DNA of 64,000 bases from Mangifera indica (lineage: Eukaryota; Streptophyta; Magnoliopsida; Sapindales; Anacardiaceae), in NCBI RefSeq assembly GCF_011075055.1, contig NC_058139.1:325001-389000 (forward strand), given 5' to 3'. The notes under the pieces were generated by a model that made no database searches, was not told where the DNA came from, and saw nothing but the letters and a program-made list of their open reading frames with translations. Below are positions 12,605-25,961 of this stretch, in pieces. Positions within the stretch are counted from its first letter, which is position 1. Every line of letters begins with the position of its first letter. Position numbers and translations under genes: made by a program.

Positions 12605-13543
12605 TGCTCATTGACCACTTTTTCCTTGGATTTCACTGCTTCTTTCTTTTATTCTGTTGCACTAATTGCTGATCCCATTTGATGATCTCTTTAAAAATCC
12701 AAGGGATCTTCAGTTGACATTACACTCTGCTTCACACAAGAATTTGATACGCAATTTCTGTACTGAGTAAATTATGGAATTATGATGTATTGCCCCGCTC
12801 AGAACTTATTTGAGTGAAGAGGTATCACTGCAAAATTACTGATTTAGACATTGAAGTTTTTGGCTTAATTGTCTTCTTTTCTCTACATTATTTTATCTCA
12901 GCTGCTGGTAACTGCCCCTAGCATTCCTTTCCGAGTCATAAGTAATTTTTGGGGTGGATTTCAGTAAAATCTGGGTCATATTTAATTTGATATTCAGTTT
13001 GAATGAGTTAGACTCGAATTGAAAAAGGTTCAGATTGTCCAATTCGAATTGAAGAAGGATGAACTTTTCTGAGTTTGAGATTGACGGAGATGTTGGAATT
13101 CGCCTTGCAGATAACTCTTTTTTCTCTATTTCAAACGGTTTTTCTTCTCTTTTTCCAGCAATGTTTCTTATGCTTCTGTTATTCGACTCTTTGATATTAT
13201 TGTTTACCCACTTGAAGAATTCGATTCAAGCAGTTCGTTTAGATCTATTTGAGTTAAGTTTTTGAACTCAAAAGGGTTTTTGTATTCCAGCCTAAGTTGG
13301 ACTATAAAATAAACAAGATACTGTATAAAAGTCATCATCACCAATCACCAAAACCAGTCAACAAGATTTATCAGAAAATTCTCATGTAACAGTGGAGTGA
13401 GGAAGTCATTCTGCTTTTACCACGTGTCCAGTAAATAAATTCACATTTCTTTTATTTTCGGTTGAACTGTCCATTCCGTTCTCCATTGATTACAGATTTC
13501 TACCTTTCTCTCTGTTTCCCTTTGCCCTCTCTGATTTCGCTCA
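12605..13543. other. Intergenic between TBC and HLB1-like genes
   Basis: About 0.94 kb holding the TBC 3' UTR and the HLB1-like promoter. The segment 12950-13290 is rich in TTGAACTCAAA/ATTCGAATTGAA words. It begins GGGGTGGATTTCAG and ends with TATTCCAGCCTAAG, so it may be a decayed member of the small TIR family seen at 19064 and 58900. Confidence 0.4.
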
Positions 13544-16500
13544 ATGTCTATGAATCCCGACGAACCTCAATTACAAAACGGCGCCGCACCGGCACCCGAG
13601 CCAGATGCAGATCCGAAGGTGGAGGTGACGGAAGAGACCTCGACCCACCCTCCGTCTACCGAACAAACGCCTCAAAAAGAAATACAAAAGAATGAAGGGA
13701 ACCGAAATTTCACGATGAGAGAGTTGCTTACTGATTTGAAAAGCGAAGATGGTGAAAATAGCATCAACGACGCAAGCCCCAGGTCTCTGTTCTGACTGTT
13801 GATTCTCTGATTCGCTTTGTTTATATCAAAATCTACCGTGATATCTATAGCAGTGTGAAAACGAAGTCGTTGAAATACTGGCATTCTTCAGTTGAATCAA
13901 GTTTGGTATTGCTGTTGAGCCGTTAATTGCGAGCTTTAAGAGTTAATCGGTTTCTTTGCCGTTTCTTTCTCTGTAATTTGATGTTAAATTTACACAGAAC
14001 TTTAACTCCTTCCTAAATCATTACGTCAGAAATTGATTTTTCCACCCACGTGATGTGATAACCTTAAAATTACTTCTAATTGATTGGAAGTGTGTTGCTA
14101 GTATTATGAAATGTCATTGGTAATGTTCTTTGCATTATATTTAGTGCTTTTTAAGTTATATATTTGCATTACTAAATCTTTAGTATTTGTTCATTTTGTG
14201 ACTCTGAATCGCTGCAGTCAAGGGAATACACCACACCAATTCTCAGAGCAAAACAATGCTGCTATGGAGTTGATCAGTAGTGTCACAGGTGTTGATGAAG
14301 AGGGTCGATCTCGCCAGCGAATTCTTACATTTGCTGCTAAGAGGTACTTTGATTTTATTCAGTGGCTCTTGGTTATCAGTCTGGCTGTTAATGAGTTCTG
14401 TTTTCAGTTTTCTTTCCAATGAAACAAAATTTCAAATCGTTTTTGTTTTCAGAATCACATTATTTTTCTGTTATAAAATCTTGCTTTTTCAAACTTATAG
14501 TCTGTGCCTTAATTTGTAGGTATGCCAGTGCCATAGAGAGAAACCCAGAAGATTATGATGCGTTATACAATTGGGCATTGGTTCTTCAGGTTAGAGATTT
14601 TCTCTGATTGGAAATATATTGAATTTTTCATTCTCTTGTGCTTTTTGAAATCTCAACCATGTGGCTTATTTGTTTTCCAAGGCCCCCTGCAACTTTTTTA
14701 TGAATCTGGTGTTATTAAATAGTGCTTGTAATGTGACTCTGAATTGGTTTTACTATACCGAAATGCTAATCATGGAATGAATGGGATTACAACAGTTTTA
14801 CATGGCACTCAAAAAGACCATATTAAATTTGAGGACTATTATCTTCTTTATTATTCATTATTGTGTTCTAGATTGTCTCAACATTGACAAACAGCATGTA
14901 TCCATAACATTTACATTGTCACAGGATTGTTGTTTGGCTTGCAGGAAAGTGCTGATAACGTCAGTCCAGATTCTACTTCACCTTCTAAAGATTCTTTGCT
15001 TGAGGAAGCTTGTAAAAAGTATGATGAAGCTACACAGCTTTGCCCTACACTTCATGATGTATGTATGAATCTTCATATCCTAGATAATATTATTGGATTC
15101 TTTAAAGCAGTAATTTGAAAAGTCTGGTTCTACAAGGATGGTACTTGCCTACAACTTAAACAAAATTGCATTGGAATTTGGATGTTTACATATCTCTATT
15201 TTCAGTCATTCTGACTTATGAATACATTTATCTGTTTAATCTGCGATTTCAGTTGTCTTGATAAATGAAGTAATATAGGATAATAATATTGTTTATGGTA
15301 GCTTTTAGGGACTTTTTCATATTTTTTATCGCTTGTATAGTATTTTTCTAATTGCTCACATGCCTTCATAATAATAATATGGTCGCTCTTTAAAAATTCT
15401 ACCCTTATGAGATTATCTTGGATTGTGTGTGTACTTTTGTTTTATATTTGTGCTTTTACAATATTTTGTTAATAATCATCTTTGCTGATAATTGTGTTTT
15501 TGGTACCTGACAGGCTTTCTACAACTGGGCCATAGCAATTTCTGACCGAGCAAAAATGCGAGGCCGTACTAAGGAGGCTGAAGAACTGTGGAAGCAGGTT
15601 TATTTATACCCTTTCTGTATTATCGTCAAACTTTTGAAAAATAAAAACATATCTAGAATTTTGGTTGTTGCTTGTGTCAAGCTGGTCATATGCTGCGACA
15701 TTATGATATCTGCAATAGATTGTTGTAGTGAATATAAAACCATTATTCTTGCCTATCCATGTACCACCATTTAGAGTGAGTGAACTTTATGACATTTAAT
15801 GAGTCAATGATTCTGTGTAGGAAGTCAATATTTTGGAAGTTCCCACCATACGCACATGCAGGCACACACTGCATAAGAACTCACATATTAACATATTATT
15901 TTAACTTTATCTTTTTACTTTTCTTGATCTTTAGATTTAACTGTCCTGAATTGTTCTCTTAGAAGAATCACATTAATCACATTTAAAATGAAGTGTTTAT
16001 TTTCTTTTGCATGTAGGCAACAAAAAACTATGAGAAAGCCGTCCAACTCAACTGGAACAGTCCCCAGGTATATCTGAAGAAATTGTTGAACCATGATCTC
16101 ATTTTTAGTTTGAATCCCACAATCATTTGAAGCTATACTTTCTCCTCTTCTGTCATTGTGTGCTTAATATGATTCTTTTTGACTTATGCCGATTCTTTGT
16201 CAGGCTCTTAACAATTGGGGTCTTGCTTTACAGGTAGGTTTTTTTACTTTAATGTTGTTCCAAAGAGAAACTTTGTTTCACTGTGTTTTCTTTTTGTTAA
16301 TCATAATCTTAATAGCACCAACTAATGGCCTTGTAAATTTTTATTGCTTTTTTTCCACGTGTAGTCATACTCGGACATTTGATTTCTTTGATATGCAATT
16401 TTTAGGAACTCAGTGCAATTGTTCCTGCACGAGAAAAGCAAACAATTGTGAGAACAGCAATTAGTAAGGTATAAAAGTCATTTGGAGACATTAGAGTGCT

Positions 16501-18700
16501 TGGATGAATATTAGGAACAAGCAGCAAAGTAATTTGGCATCTGACATATCCTACTATAACTCTATAAGTTATTCTCATATCTTCTATGCTTATGATGCCT
16601 TTTCCTTGTCTTTCGTTTCAGTTCCGGGCTGCCATAAAATTGCAGTTTGACTTCCATCGAGCTATATACAACCTTGGGACTGTCTTGGTCAGTTTGTTTC
16701 TTTTCCTTATTTGAAGCATGAACTTGGCTGTTAAAGTTCATTGTTATATTATCTATTCTTATTTCTTAACTTGGCTATTAACTTCTATTGAAACGCTTCA
16801 TTTTTATATTATCTTGTGTATTTCAAGTGAGCTTTAAATCTTGAATTCACTTTGTTCCAATATGCAGTATGGATTAGCAGAGGACACATTAAGAGCTGGA
16901 GGCGCAGCAAATCCTAAAGATGTTACCCCTAATGAGTTGTATAGTCAATCAGCCATCTACATTGCTGCTGCCCATGCTTTAAAACCAAGTTACTTAGTAA
17001 TTACACATATTTGTGCTTCATAATTTTTTCTTTAGATACTGTTTTAGACTAAGTAGGTTTTGTTGAGATAGATTACAAGTTTCTCTTTCCGTTTTGTTGC
17101 CAATTAAACCTTCTATCACATACACAACTGTTTAATGTGCCATATTGATGGAAACTAAATCTTCTGTGGTCTATTTGGAAGGTTACTATAACTGCCATAT
17201 GGTCCTGGTCAAATCCAGTCTTTTCACTCTCTTTCTCATCTTAAATTTCTTTACTGACAGAGATGAGAGGATTCTTTAGCAACTCGACGAACTATGAACT
17301 TATTTTTCTTTTTCTGCCCTTCCTGTTGAATCAATGCATAATATGTTTCTATTGTTCTTTACTTTTTTTCATTACCAATAGATGAGTTTTTACTTTGTTT
17401 TTACAGGTTTACAGCAGTGCCTTGCGGCTTGTGCGTTCCATGGTCTGTATTTTTTCTCCTCCACATTTTTTTTTTGTGTATTTTCTCTGCCTCCAAAATG
17501 CATTTTAACTTTATATTGTGACAGTACTAATGATAATCTGTCATTATATGATTAGGTGTTACTTTATCCTTATATCAAAATTACTCAATTCTATGATAAC
17601 ACATCATCGTTAGTACTCATTTTAAGTATATATAATCTTATTGCTTTATATTTGTATGTGGTCAAATGTATCTTTCTGGAGACAGACAGTCATTAATTTG
17701 ATCTCTAGCATTTATTGTGCTCAGGTCAATGTTCTTTCTAGTACCTTTTGGTGCTAAGCTTGATCACGGCCTCGGCCAAATTAAATATAATTTTGTGTTT
17801 TCATTGTACCATACCAGGAGTTTACTTCAATGCACTAATAATTTTGTGTGCAATCTTGTTGGGGTCTCATTCCATTTGTCAGTAGAAGAGAAATGAGATT
17901 TCTAATTTTGGGTTATGTTGGGTTCAGTAAAGCATTTATGAATGGAAGATGAGTTATTCAATTTAAAAGGTCTGACAGCCTTCTGTTGTCAACAGCTGCC
18001 TTTACCTTACCTGAAAATTGGATATTTGATGGCACCACCTGCGGGTAGTGTAGTGGCACCTCATAGTGATTGGAAAAGATCGCAGTTTGTTTTGAATCAG
18101 GAAGGGCTTCAACAGGTAAATCTTGATTTGTTCACCCGTTTGTGCCTATCAAGACGGTTGTTCATGTGAATACAATTTGTCCTTGTTCATTTGTCATTGA
18201 TACAATTAGTGTGGATTTGGATGAAAGCTCTATAAACAAATCTATTTCTTTCCTCTTTCTAAAATTTATTTCTGCTCTTGTGCAGGTTAACAAAATTGAA
18301 CAGAAGCAAGTTTCCCGAAGCCTATCTGGCATGTCAGAAGATTTTAGTCCGGACAGAAGGACCATCAGAATCGAAGTTCCTGATATTGTTTCTGTATCAG
18401 CTTGTGCTGATCTGACTTTACCGCCAGGTGCAGGCCTCTGCATTGACACGATTCATGGACCAGTTTTCATGGTAAATACAGTTGAATATTTCTTCAAACC
18501 ACTCTTTTGAAGACTCAATGATATATATGTGTTGCATCCCAACTTCCTAAGCCCAAGCTTGATTTAGATTCTGCTTATTGATCCTTTAGGTTGCTGACTC
18601 ATGGGAATCCCTAGATGGATGGCTTGATGCGATCCGTCTAGTTTACACAATCTATGCTCGAGGAAAGGCTGCCGTTCTGGCAGGTATAATGTCTAGCTGA
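13544..18700 (+). CDS. HLB1: HLB1-like TPR protein (trans-Golgi/early endosome, actin-linked)
   Basis: Fourteen exons: 13544-13782, 14218-14343, 14520-14589, 14945-15058, 15514-15597, 16017-16067, 16204-16233, 16406-16468, 16622-16687, 16868-16996, 17407-17442, 17996-18115, 18286-18471 and 18590-18700. They join in frame into about 474 residues. The N-terminus is acidic and disordered. Repeats with TPR character follow ([67 protein letters not shown]). The C-terminal part ends in a PH-like helix ([19 protein letters not shown]). Arabidopsis HLB1 (hypersensitive to latrunculin B 1) is a TPR protein that links the trans-Golgi network/early endosome to actin. It is adjacent to the Rab-GAP gene, on the same strand, as I recall for Arabidopsis too. 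Exon 7 is only 30 bp and exon 11 only 36 bp. Confidence 0.88.
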
Positions 18701-19063
18701 GTATGTGTGCTTGTTGATTGTATCACAGTGGAGACATTTTTCCCCAGGAACTTGATAATTTATTAATGGGATTTGGTTACGGAAATAAATATTCTGTATA
18801 TTATAAATTTTTGGGGCGGAAAATGTTGTTTCAGTTTGAGTATGCAGAGCAGCACCCAAATTCAATAATTTATTTCAAATGATGAATTGTAATAGATTTT
18901 TCAAAAGATCCTCTTAGAAGGATAGTGAAGTATAAATAGTTTCTCTTATATTTTTTTTAAAATGTGGTTTTAATAATTTGATTATTTTGATACGATGTCT
19001 CAAACATGGTTATTAGTATTGTATGATATGCGATATATATTATATGAAAAAATGAGGTGAAAT

Positions 19064-19405
19064 TAGGGTTGGATTTAAGCCGAGCTGAGCTCGGTTCGCA
19101 ACTGGCTCGGGCTCGGCTCGGTTTATTTATGGCCGGCTCGAGTTCGGTTCGAGCTCTACTCGAGCTGAACTCGGTTCGGCTTGGGCTCGGCTTGAGTTCG
19201 GTTCGGCTCATTTACGGCTCGATTCGGCTCATTTTTCATATCAAAACGATATCGTTTTGTATATATATGGATCAAAACGACGTCGTTTTGTATAAAAAAT
19301 TAAAAAAAAAAATCTACTAAGCAAGTTCGAGCTCGGCTCGTTTCGGGCTCTAACCGAGCCGAGCCGAGCTCGAGCTCGAGCTGGCTCGGTTCGAGTCCAG
19401 CCCTA
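19064..19405. mobile_element. Non-autonomous hAT-like MITE with 8 bp target-site duplication
   Basis: A 342 bp element flanked by a perfect 8 bp direct repeat, GGTGAAAT, at 19056-19063 and 19406-19413. The ends are imperfect inverted repeats: TAGGGTTGGATTTAAGCCGA on the left against TAGGGCTGGACTCGAACCGA as the reverse complement of the right end. The interior is packed with CTCGGTTCGAGCTCGGCTCG-like words in inverted orientation around a centre with two palindromes, AAAACGATATCGTTTT and AAAACGACGTCGTTTT. It has no coding capacity. The 8 bp duplication and TAGGG end fit the hAT superfamily. The element as a whole could fold into a long hairpin. Confidence 0.85.
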
Positions 19406-19481
19406 GGTGAAATACAACATGAATTTTATGGTGTATTGAAATTGCTACAATGCAACGGACGTATTGCATGGTATAATATGT

Positions 19482-19486
<5 letters not shown>

Positions 19487-19560
<74 letters not shown>
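19487..19560. repeat. Compound (TC)n(TA)n microsatellite
   Basis: About 20 TC units run directly into about 17 TA units, 80 bp right of the MITE. Confidence 0.95.
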
Positions 19561-19564
<4 letters not shown>

Positions 19565-19974
19565 GATAATGTGATAAAGAGTCTGTTGAAATTTCACAAT
19601 TTTGAGATTTTTATAATGTTTTAAGTAATAACGCAATAATTGAGAATTTTGATTTTTTTTTTTTTTAAATATGGCATATCCTATGATTCAATATGCAATA
19701 GATGATTTGAAAGATTAGGTTTTTTATGCAAGATGTGATACATAATTTGACTAATGGTAATGGGTGCTACAACCCATTGTTAAAACAATAGAGAAATACA
19801 TGATTTGGAAATTACAACTTGTATGCATGATACGGTACCTGTTTTGACAACAAGGAGAGCAAGTATTACAATCCAAGGCTAAGTCTCACAATTCATTTCA
19901 TAAATTTCGACCAGCAATGTGCTTTGTTTTCTTTGTATTTTTTTTGGATATTTTCCTGATCATTAGGCTCTCCT

Positions 19975-22585
19975 TCAGGAATTGGGACCCGAGAATTTCA
20001 TGCAGATAGGAGGATTTATTTTGGCCAAAGCAAGTATTGAGGCCGGAAGAGTCCAGAGGCCTTCGCCACAAATTAATCCTGAAGCAACTGCTGGAACCAT
20101 TACTTCTGCTCTCTTGGTATCCATTTTATGCCACACAAACACAACCAGACTCCCAACACACATGTCAATTGCAAAGTATGCACCTACCAGAAACGGCACT
20201 GCCATCACCATCGGCAGTGGCATCCATTTCCCAAGCTTTTCCGGTAAAATATCTCTTGCCACGTTCACAGCCACCGCAAAAGCAAAGAAGCCATAACAGA
20301 TCTGTAAGCAGTGTTGGGGCAGTGCAGAGAAGCCTTGAACGCCAATAATTGCCATGTTTCTGTATATCAAAGCGTAAGGAGCTTTGAATTCTCCATTGGG
20401 ATTTCCTACATCAAATGCCTTGTAGAACAGAAAGAAACTGAGAGGAGCCGTCACACACCCTATGGCTGTGCCAATTACTTGGCTCAGAAACATTGCTCTC
20501 GGTGAGGTGAGAGTGTAATGAGCTGTTTTAAAATCTTGCATAAGAATGCAAGCAACTGAAACCACAGATTTAATGAGACCACAGCCAACAAGCCCTGCCA
20601 CCAATCCATCCTCTTTTCCAGACAATGCTGCAAGAACAAATAGTGCCACCTTTCCATAATTATACGCCATGTTTATGTCAGTGAGACCGGCGCCATAGGC
20701 ATTACAGAACGACAGAGAAGGAGCAAGAATGTAGGCTGTGACAGCATAATACCACTTGAGTTGAGGGAACATGATTGGGATCACAATTGTGGACAAGATG
20801 GAAAAGATTATGTATCCAGCAACTCCTATCCACATTGGAATAGTTTCTCTAAGAAACAATTCATCCAGTCTAACATCTTCATTCGACTTCTTCGTGTCAT
20901 CGTTGCCTGCATTGAGCTGCCGCTGCTTCTTTAATCTGCCATAAATGTTGATGATTGTGACCAACAGTATCTTGAGGAAATTATACAGTCCGTCTCCTAG
21001 AATGAGAGCAACTGATAGAAAAACTTTGTAGCCATACAAGCTCTTCATGTCGCTTTCTTGTAAACTCTCGGAGAACCAACGCCCTTTATGCTGATTGATG
21101 AGTGGCCACATTATCCCATAAGAAAGAACAGCTCCAAGAAGCAAAGACAAGTTCACTAAATGGGAACAAATCATCCCTGCTCCCACATAAGTCATACTAA
21201 AATCGAAGTAGAATCTGCAAAAACAAAATCAGGAAAGTTATCATTTGCAGTTTTGCTTTCAGCAAATATTTGTATATACAGAAACAGTTAAGTAGGTATA
21301 AACAAATTGACATTTCATCACTCGATAACACATCAATTTGTTTGTATTATTAGTATCCACTGTATTGTATTATTCAAAAGAAATTCATACGTTTGCTTGA
21401 AGGCTTGCAAACCAAAAGTAGGGAATTGTTTAAATCCACAATTTTCATAACGGCTGTAAAACCACTGGAAAAATCCCCACAAGAAGCTCATTGAGAAATA
21501 CTTCGTGAATCCACTCACTTGTTTCCTGCAACAATATTTTTTAATTAAACTAAGAAACATTTTTCCCATAACATAGGGAGTAAGAGTGGTCATTGTCGTT
21601 GTGTATGTACTTAGCGATTTTATCTCCCTGGTTATGAAACCCATTAATGAGAACTGCAGTTGCCAGGCCACTTGGATAGGTCAACTTGAGGTCCACTATC
21701 ATAATCTGCAGAATTATTATCAAAACCCCATGAATAATTCAGCTCCGGTGTCAGGATAAGTTCAATAAATTTGCGTAATAATTGCTATCCATAATGACAT
21801 AAAGTTCTTGAAAGTCCTAGAAAATCCATTTTGCTAGTTGACTTACGCATATATAGTTCATATCTGTCACGCCACTAACATATATAATGGTTGACAATTG
21901 AAAGCACTACTGCCATGTTTCATCATAGAAGCTGAGAAGAACTAGATATATAGATATACCTTCCTGAGAGGGATTAAAACAAAAAGGCCAACAAAGCAAA
22001 CTACAGAAAGATAGCCAGTCATCCAACCAAGTGCAGGTTCCTTGATAGCTCTTGGAGAGTTCCCTGGAGTGTTCACACCTGATAACTCATATGTCTTCTT
22101 GTTTAATCCCAAAAGATATGAAGCAAACCCACCTATATTCAGCACAAACATCAGATAAAAAGTTTATATATGTTTGTATATATATATATATATATATATG
22201 TATATCAAGTAAATGACCTCAGACCTCCAACAGAAATGCTGTAACATGCAACTGCACAGGTTTGTATCATAGTATTCTCTTGGCGAGTGAAGGGTCTTGA
22301 TACATAGCCAGCCTTGTGAAGAATTTTAGTCCATGTTCGGATAAACACAAAGGCAAGAAGCGCAGCAGAGACGTTCAGATTAGGAACCAAACCTGTTGTG
22401 AGATTCAATTTCATGGCTATCACACTGTACATGACTCCAATCAAAGTGCTCACAATGAGTCCCCGTATTGAGATTTGTTGTGTCCATGGTTGAAGTCTCT
22501 TTGACCCTTCTGATTCCTGCTGCTGCGTATCTCCAGACTCCTCTACTTCAATCTCTGTCTTTTCTTCTTCTTGTTCTACACTCAT
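19975..22585 (-). CDS. YSL metal-nicotianamine transporter (YSL5/7/8 type)
   Basis: Five exons in transcript order: 22585-22225, 22132-21960, 21705-21611, 21525-21391 and 21214-19975. All have GT-AG borders and join in frame into about 667 residues, the normal YSL length. The protein starts with an acidic cytosolic tail ([18 protein letters not shown]), then about 14 membrane segments. Hallmarks include [56 protein letters not shown] and [20 protein letters not shown]. YSLs are a branch of the oligopeptide transporter superfamily that moves metal-nicotianamine complexes. The YSL5/7/8 branch may also take other peptide substrates. It is transcribed toward the HLB1-like gene, with a MITE and a microsatellite between the two 3' ends. 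Within the family it most resembles YSL7 (judged by eye). Confidence 0.9.
22178..22199. repeat. (TA)n microsatellite in YSL intron 1
   Basis: A run of about 11 TA units within the short first intron. Confidence 0.9.
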
Positions 22586-25500
22586 TGCTGCTTGGCTTGA
22601 TCAGAAGAAAAGAAAAGCGAACTTCATTCAAAGTAAGTGAAACTATAAGATATCTCCGACAAAAGAAGGCTTGATATGGGCAAATTTATAATTATAACAA
22701 GCATAACTAGGCACAGCCATAGCTGTTATTTTTCGGGCTGGCCGATTTGGTGACGTTTCTCTCTTTTTTTCTCCTCCATTGAGATGGTTAAGCGTTGTGA
22801 GTAGGCAAGATTCTCTTTTCTCTTCAAGTGGACTTTTTACTTATCTTTTCTTCTCTTTTTAAAGTTTGATTTCCATCCCTACCTCTTGGTCTAAATCTTC
22901 TATTGAAGAAAACTCAACCATTGAAAACCTGTAAGCAGTGGGACAGGCATCCATTGAGTTGAAAATGACAGCAATATTCAAGACTCTGTAATTGCTCATA
23001 TAAGTCAGAGATCATTGCTTGCGAAGTCACTAGTTTTCATATAATTATTAGAATTAGAAGGGGAGAATTAAGATATAAATAAATTTTATATATATATATA
23101 TATTTTATCAAGTTGAAAATGTATCATTTTAATATAGGTATGAAATAGTTGTTTGGCGTCTTAAAATAATAATGAGTGTAAGGAGAAAGGAAAAGGCTGT
23201 GTTGGTGGGATATGAATGAATAGTGAGAATATGTGTATATAAATCACTCATTTTTTATTTCATTTTCTGGATTTGAAGAATTATATTATAATAAATATGG
23301 GAATGGCCCCGTGAATGAGAATGTGCAAAGAGGCTCATCCATCAAGTAAAAGTTAAGTTAAAATTTGTGAAGGTTTTTTCAAGTATGAACAAGTTCGAAA
23401 GTTGATAAATGTGGAAGGGAATGGTATGGTAGGGTAGGGTATTCATAGAAAATGAAAACGAATCAGGCACCATTTATTTAACATGTTATCTTCTTCCTTT
23501 ATTCCTTCCCTTCCCTTCCCTTCCCATCCTAAAATAAAAAAAAATATTGGAGTACTAATTCTTTTTATGAAAAGTTTGATTCATTGCCTTAATTGTTGTA
23601 GGGTCAAAATCGGTGAGACGAATTAAGGTGAGGTACATGCAGAACAAGTCATATACGGTTCGTATTAATTGCCAACAAACAATACATGCATCTTATGATT
23701 GACTCAATCCTCTTTGAAATGAAATGTCACCAAGAAAATCCCTCAATAAAACAAAAAACACACTGCACAATTTGCTGTTCCTTACCCACATCAATGGGGA
23801 CTTGAAAACTAGTTTGATTTGACATGTTCTCATAAAGGACAACCAACGCAATGACATCAAATTCAATTAATAATTTTAATAGTTAAACGAACCAATTATA
23901 TCAATAGTATTATTATTATTATTATAAGTAAGTATATTTTTACTTTGTTTGTACCACAACAATACAAAACAAACTAATTGTTTTTCTTTTAGAAAGTTTA
24001 AAAAACTATCCATTTGTTTGACTTTCAATTCATAAAACATCAAAATTACAATCTTAAATTCTCAAATTGGTAGAAATTTCGAGTCCATCCAAATGTTGAG
24101 TTGTATTGTAACTCTATTATTATTATTATTATTATTTGGCATAAACGCCAAGTGAAGAGCTGTATTTTTTTCTTTGTCTTATCTCAAACACGCCGCAACC
24201 ACGGAATATTCTACCACCAGAAGCCGAAATTCTAACGCTCATACCCAAGACAAATGCCATGAGCATTTGGACGGCGATTGCAGCTGAAAACTATATGTGA
24301 ACACGTTCAGCTCCCAATGCAATGTTTCAGCACCAACCACATTCATTAGGCGGCAAAAAGCATCAACTGCCTGCATGTTTTGCTTTGCAGCTCTGGTCGG
24401 GATAAAACTGAAACATCAATCAAGTCGGCGACATGATACATCTTGTTTTTGGCATCAACGATAAACGTCCATTGAAATTTGTTCAAGTCCATCCAAAAAG
24501 CTTCTTATCTTCAATAGTTAATGTATATATATGATGATAAAAAGCACTTGCGTTGCGTTGCGTTTGAGTGACTGCACCTTTATCTTTATCTTTTCATCAT
24601 CAAACTCAAATCATTTCGATTCCATCTACCCCATTTATAGATAGGACTGGGCTAAACAGACCCAACCCAATCTATATATAACAGCTGGCTGTCTTTAAAA
24701 AATTGGCCCAAAATCTATTGATAGTAGAGATGGACTCTAACTTAAATCAAATTTTAGATAATGAACAACAACATTGGAAAAGACAACTAACTGGAATAGT
24801 TAAAAATAATAATAATGAAAGTACAGGTTAGAGAAGAAATAGAATCACAACGTTGACAGTTTTGAGAGGAAGAAATAGAATATGAATGAGACGGTAGATG
24901 TAGATTTAGAGAAGATGAATATCGAAAAAGTAAGCTGGGCCGTTGATGTTGGAATATGGGTCATGTGCTTGGGGTTCGCCTACTTGGTTTCCAAAGCCTC
25001 TTCTTCTGTTAAGAGTATATAATAGGCAAAAGAATATTTTAAAGAGCTCCCATGCCATGTTTTTCCTTTTTACTATTATTTCTTTTGTTCATTTTTAATA
25101 AGAAGACTAACTAATCCTTTTTTGTAGAGAGATTAATGAATTTTTAACAAATTCAATCTTAATTGCTTTTAGGTCAGAAAAACCCATTAACCCCATCAAA
25201 CAATCTAATTAGTAACATGTTAGTACTGTTGATTACGTGATTACAAATCCAAATAAAATGTAGTCAAATAATATACCCATTGAAGTTCCAGTTTGTTGTT
25301 ATTCCTATTTCATGTGACTTGTCCTATTCGACTAATACCAACTTTTGTTGAACTGGGGTATTACTATTACTATGCACTGTACACTATATAATTTTATTTT
25401 ATTTATTTCTTAAGGAAACTTTACAATCTGCCCACCCCAGGGCCTCAAAAATTCACTCACTCACTCATACTTATCACAACAAATTTGTAAAATTACCTAA

Positions 25501-25961
25501 AACCTCTTAAAATTTTATTTATTCCACAAATTAGGCTAACTTTTAAAATGAAAAATTTCACACAACCCCCTGAAAAATTTAAGTGAAAATCTCAAAAGCC
25601 TCCTCCTAACTATGTCAAAACTGCAAAAACAAGAAGAATTGGCTTAGGATAAATAAATAAATGAATATCAAAATGTGCATATGTTATTATATGATAAATG
25701 GGTCCCAGTCGTACCTGATGATACTTCTACTATCCACGTGTTATAATCCCAATCACCTAACAACATCGGGCCACGTCAGCACCGTCTCTTCCCATCATCC
25801 CCAAACACAACCAGTCGATTCTCTCTTTATATTTTCCTTTCTTATGGCGGTCAACGGATGAAAACACTACAGAACATTGTCTCTTAAATCCACCCTCCCC
25901 TAACTCTAGAGGACTGGAATTTCAACTTTCTGAGGTTGTTTTTTGGGTAATTTGATTCAGT
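22586..25961. other. Intergenic: divergent promoters of YSL and kinase genes
   Basis: About 3.4 kb without a credible gene. It contains a short (TA)n at 23091-23104, a C-rich tract with four CCC runs at 23508-23525 (potential G-quadruplex on the minus strand), and (ATT)n runs at 23909-23925 and 24117-24136. The rest is AT-rich flank with no recognised element. The last 100 bp are probably the 5' leader of the kinase gene. Confidence 0.5.
23508..23525 (-). promoter_or_regulatory. Potential G-quadruplex motif upstream of YSL
   Basis: The plus strand reads CCC-TT-CCC-TT-CCC-TT-CCC, so the minus strand has four GGG runs spaced by AA, a perfect G3N2 quadruplex motif. It sits about 0.92 kb upstream of the YSL start codon, on the non-template strand of that gene. 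Whether it folds or regulates is inference. Confidence 0.5.

Larger units (their letters stand above)
18701..19974. other. Intergenic between convergent HLB1-like and YSL genes
   Basis: The 1.27 kb gap lies between two 3' ends. It holds a hAT-like MITE (19064-19405) and a compound (TC)n(TA)n microsatellite (19487-19560), listed separately. The rest is AT-rich 3' flank. Confidence 0.7.

Noticed and set aside
18957..19320. Opposed ORFs with RAELGSQLARARLGL-like and RTELKPSPSRTEL-like repeats
   Set aside because: These are translations of the CTCGG-type repeat inside the MITE, not proteins.
19385..19405. GGTTCGAGTCC resembles a tRNA T-loop
   Set aside because: It is part of the right inverted end of the MITE; no D-arm, anticodon arm or acceptor stem can be built upstream.
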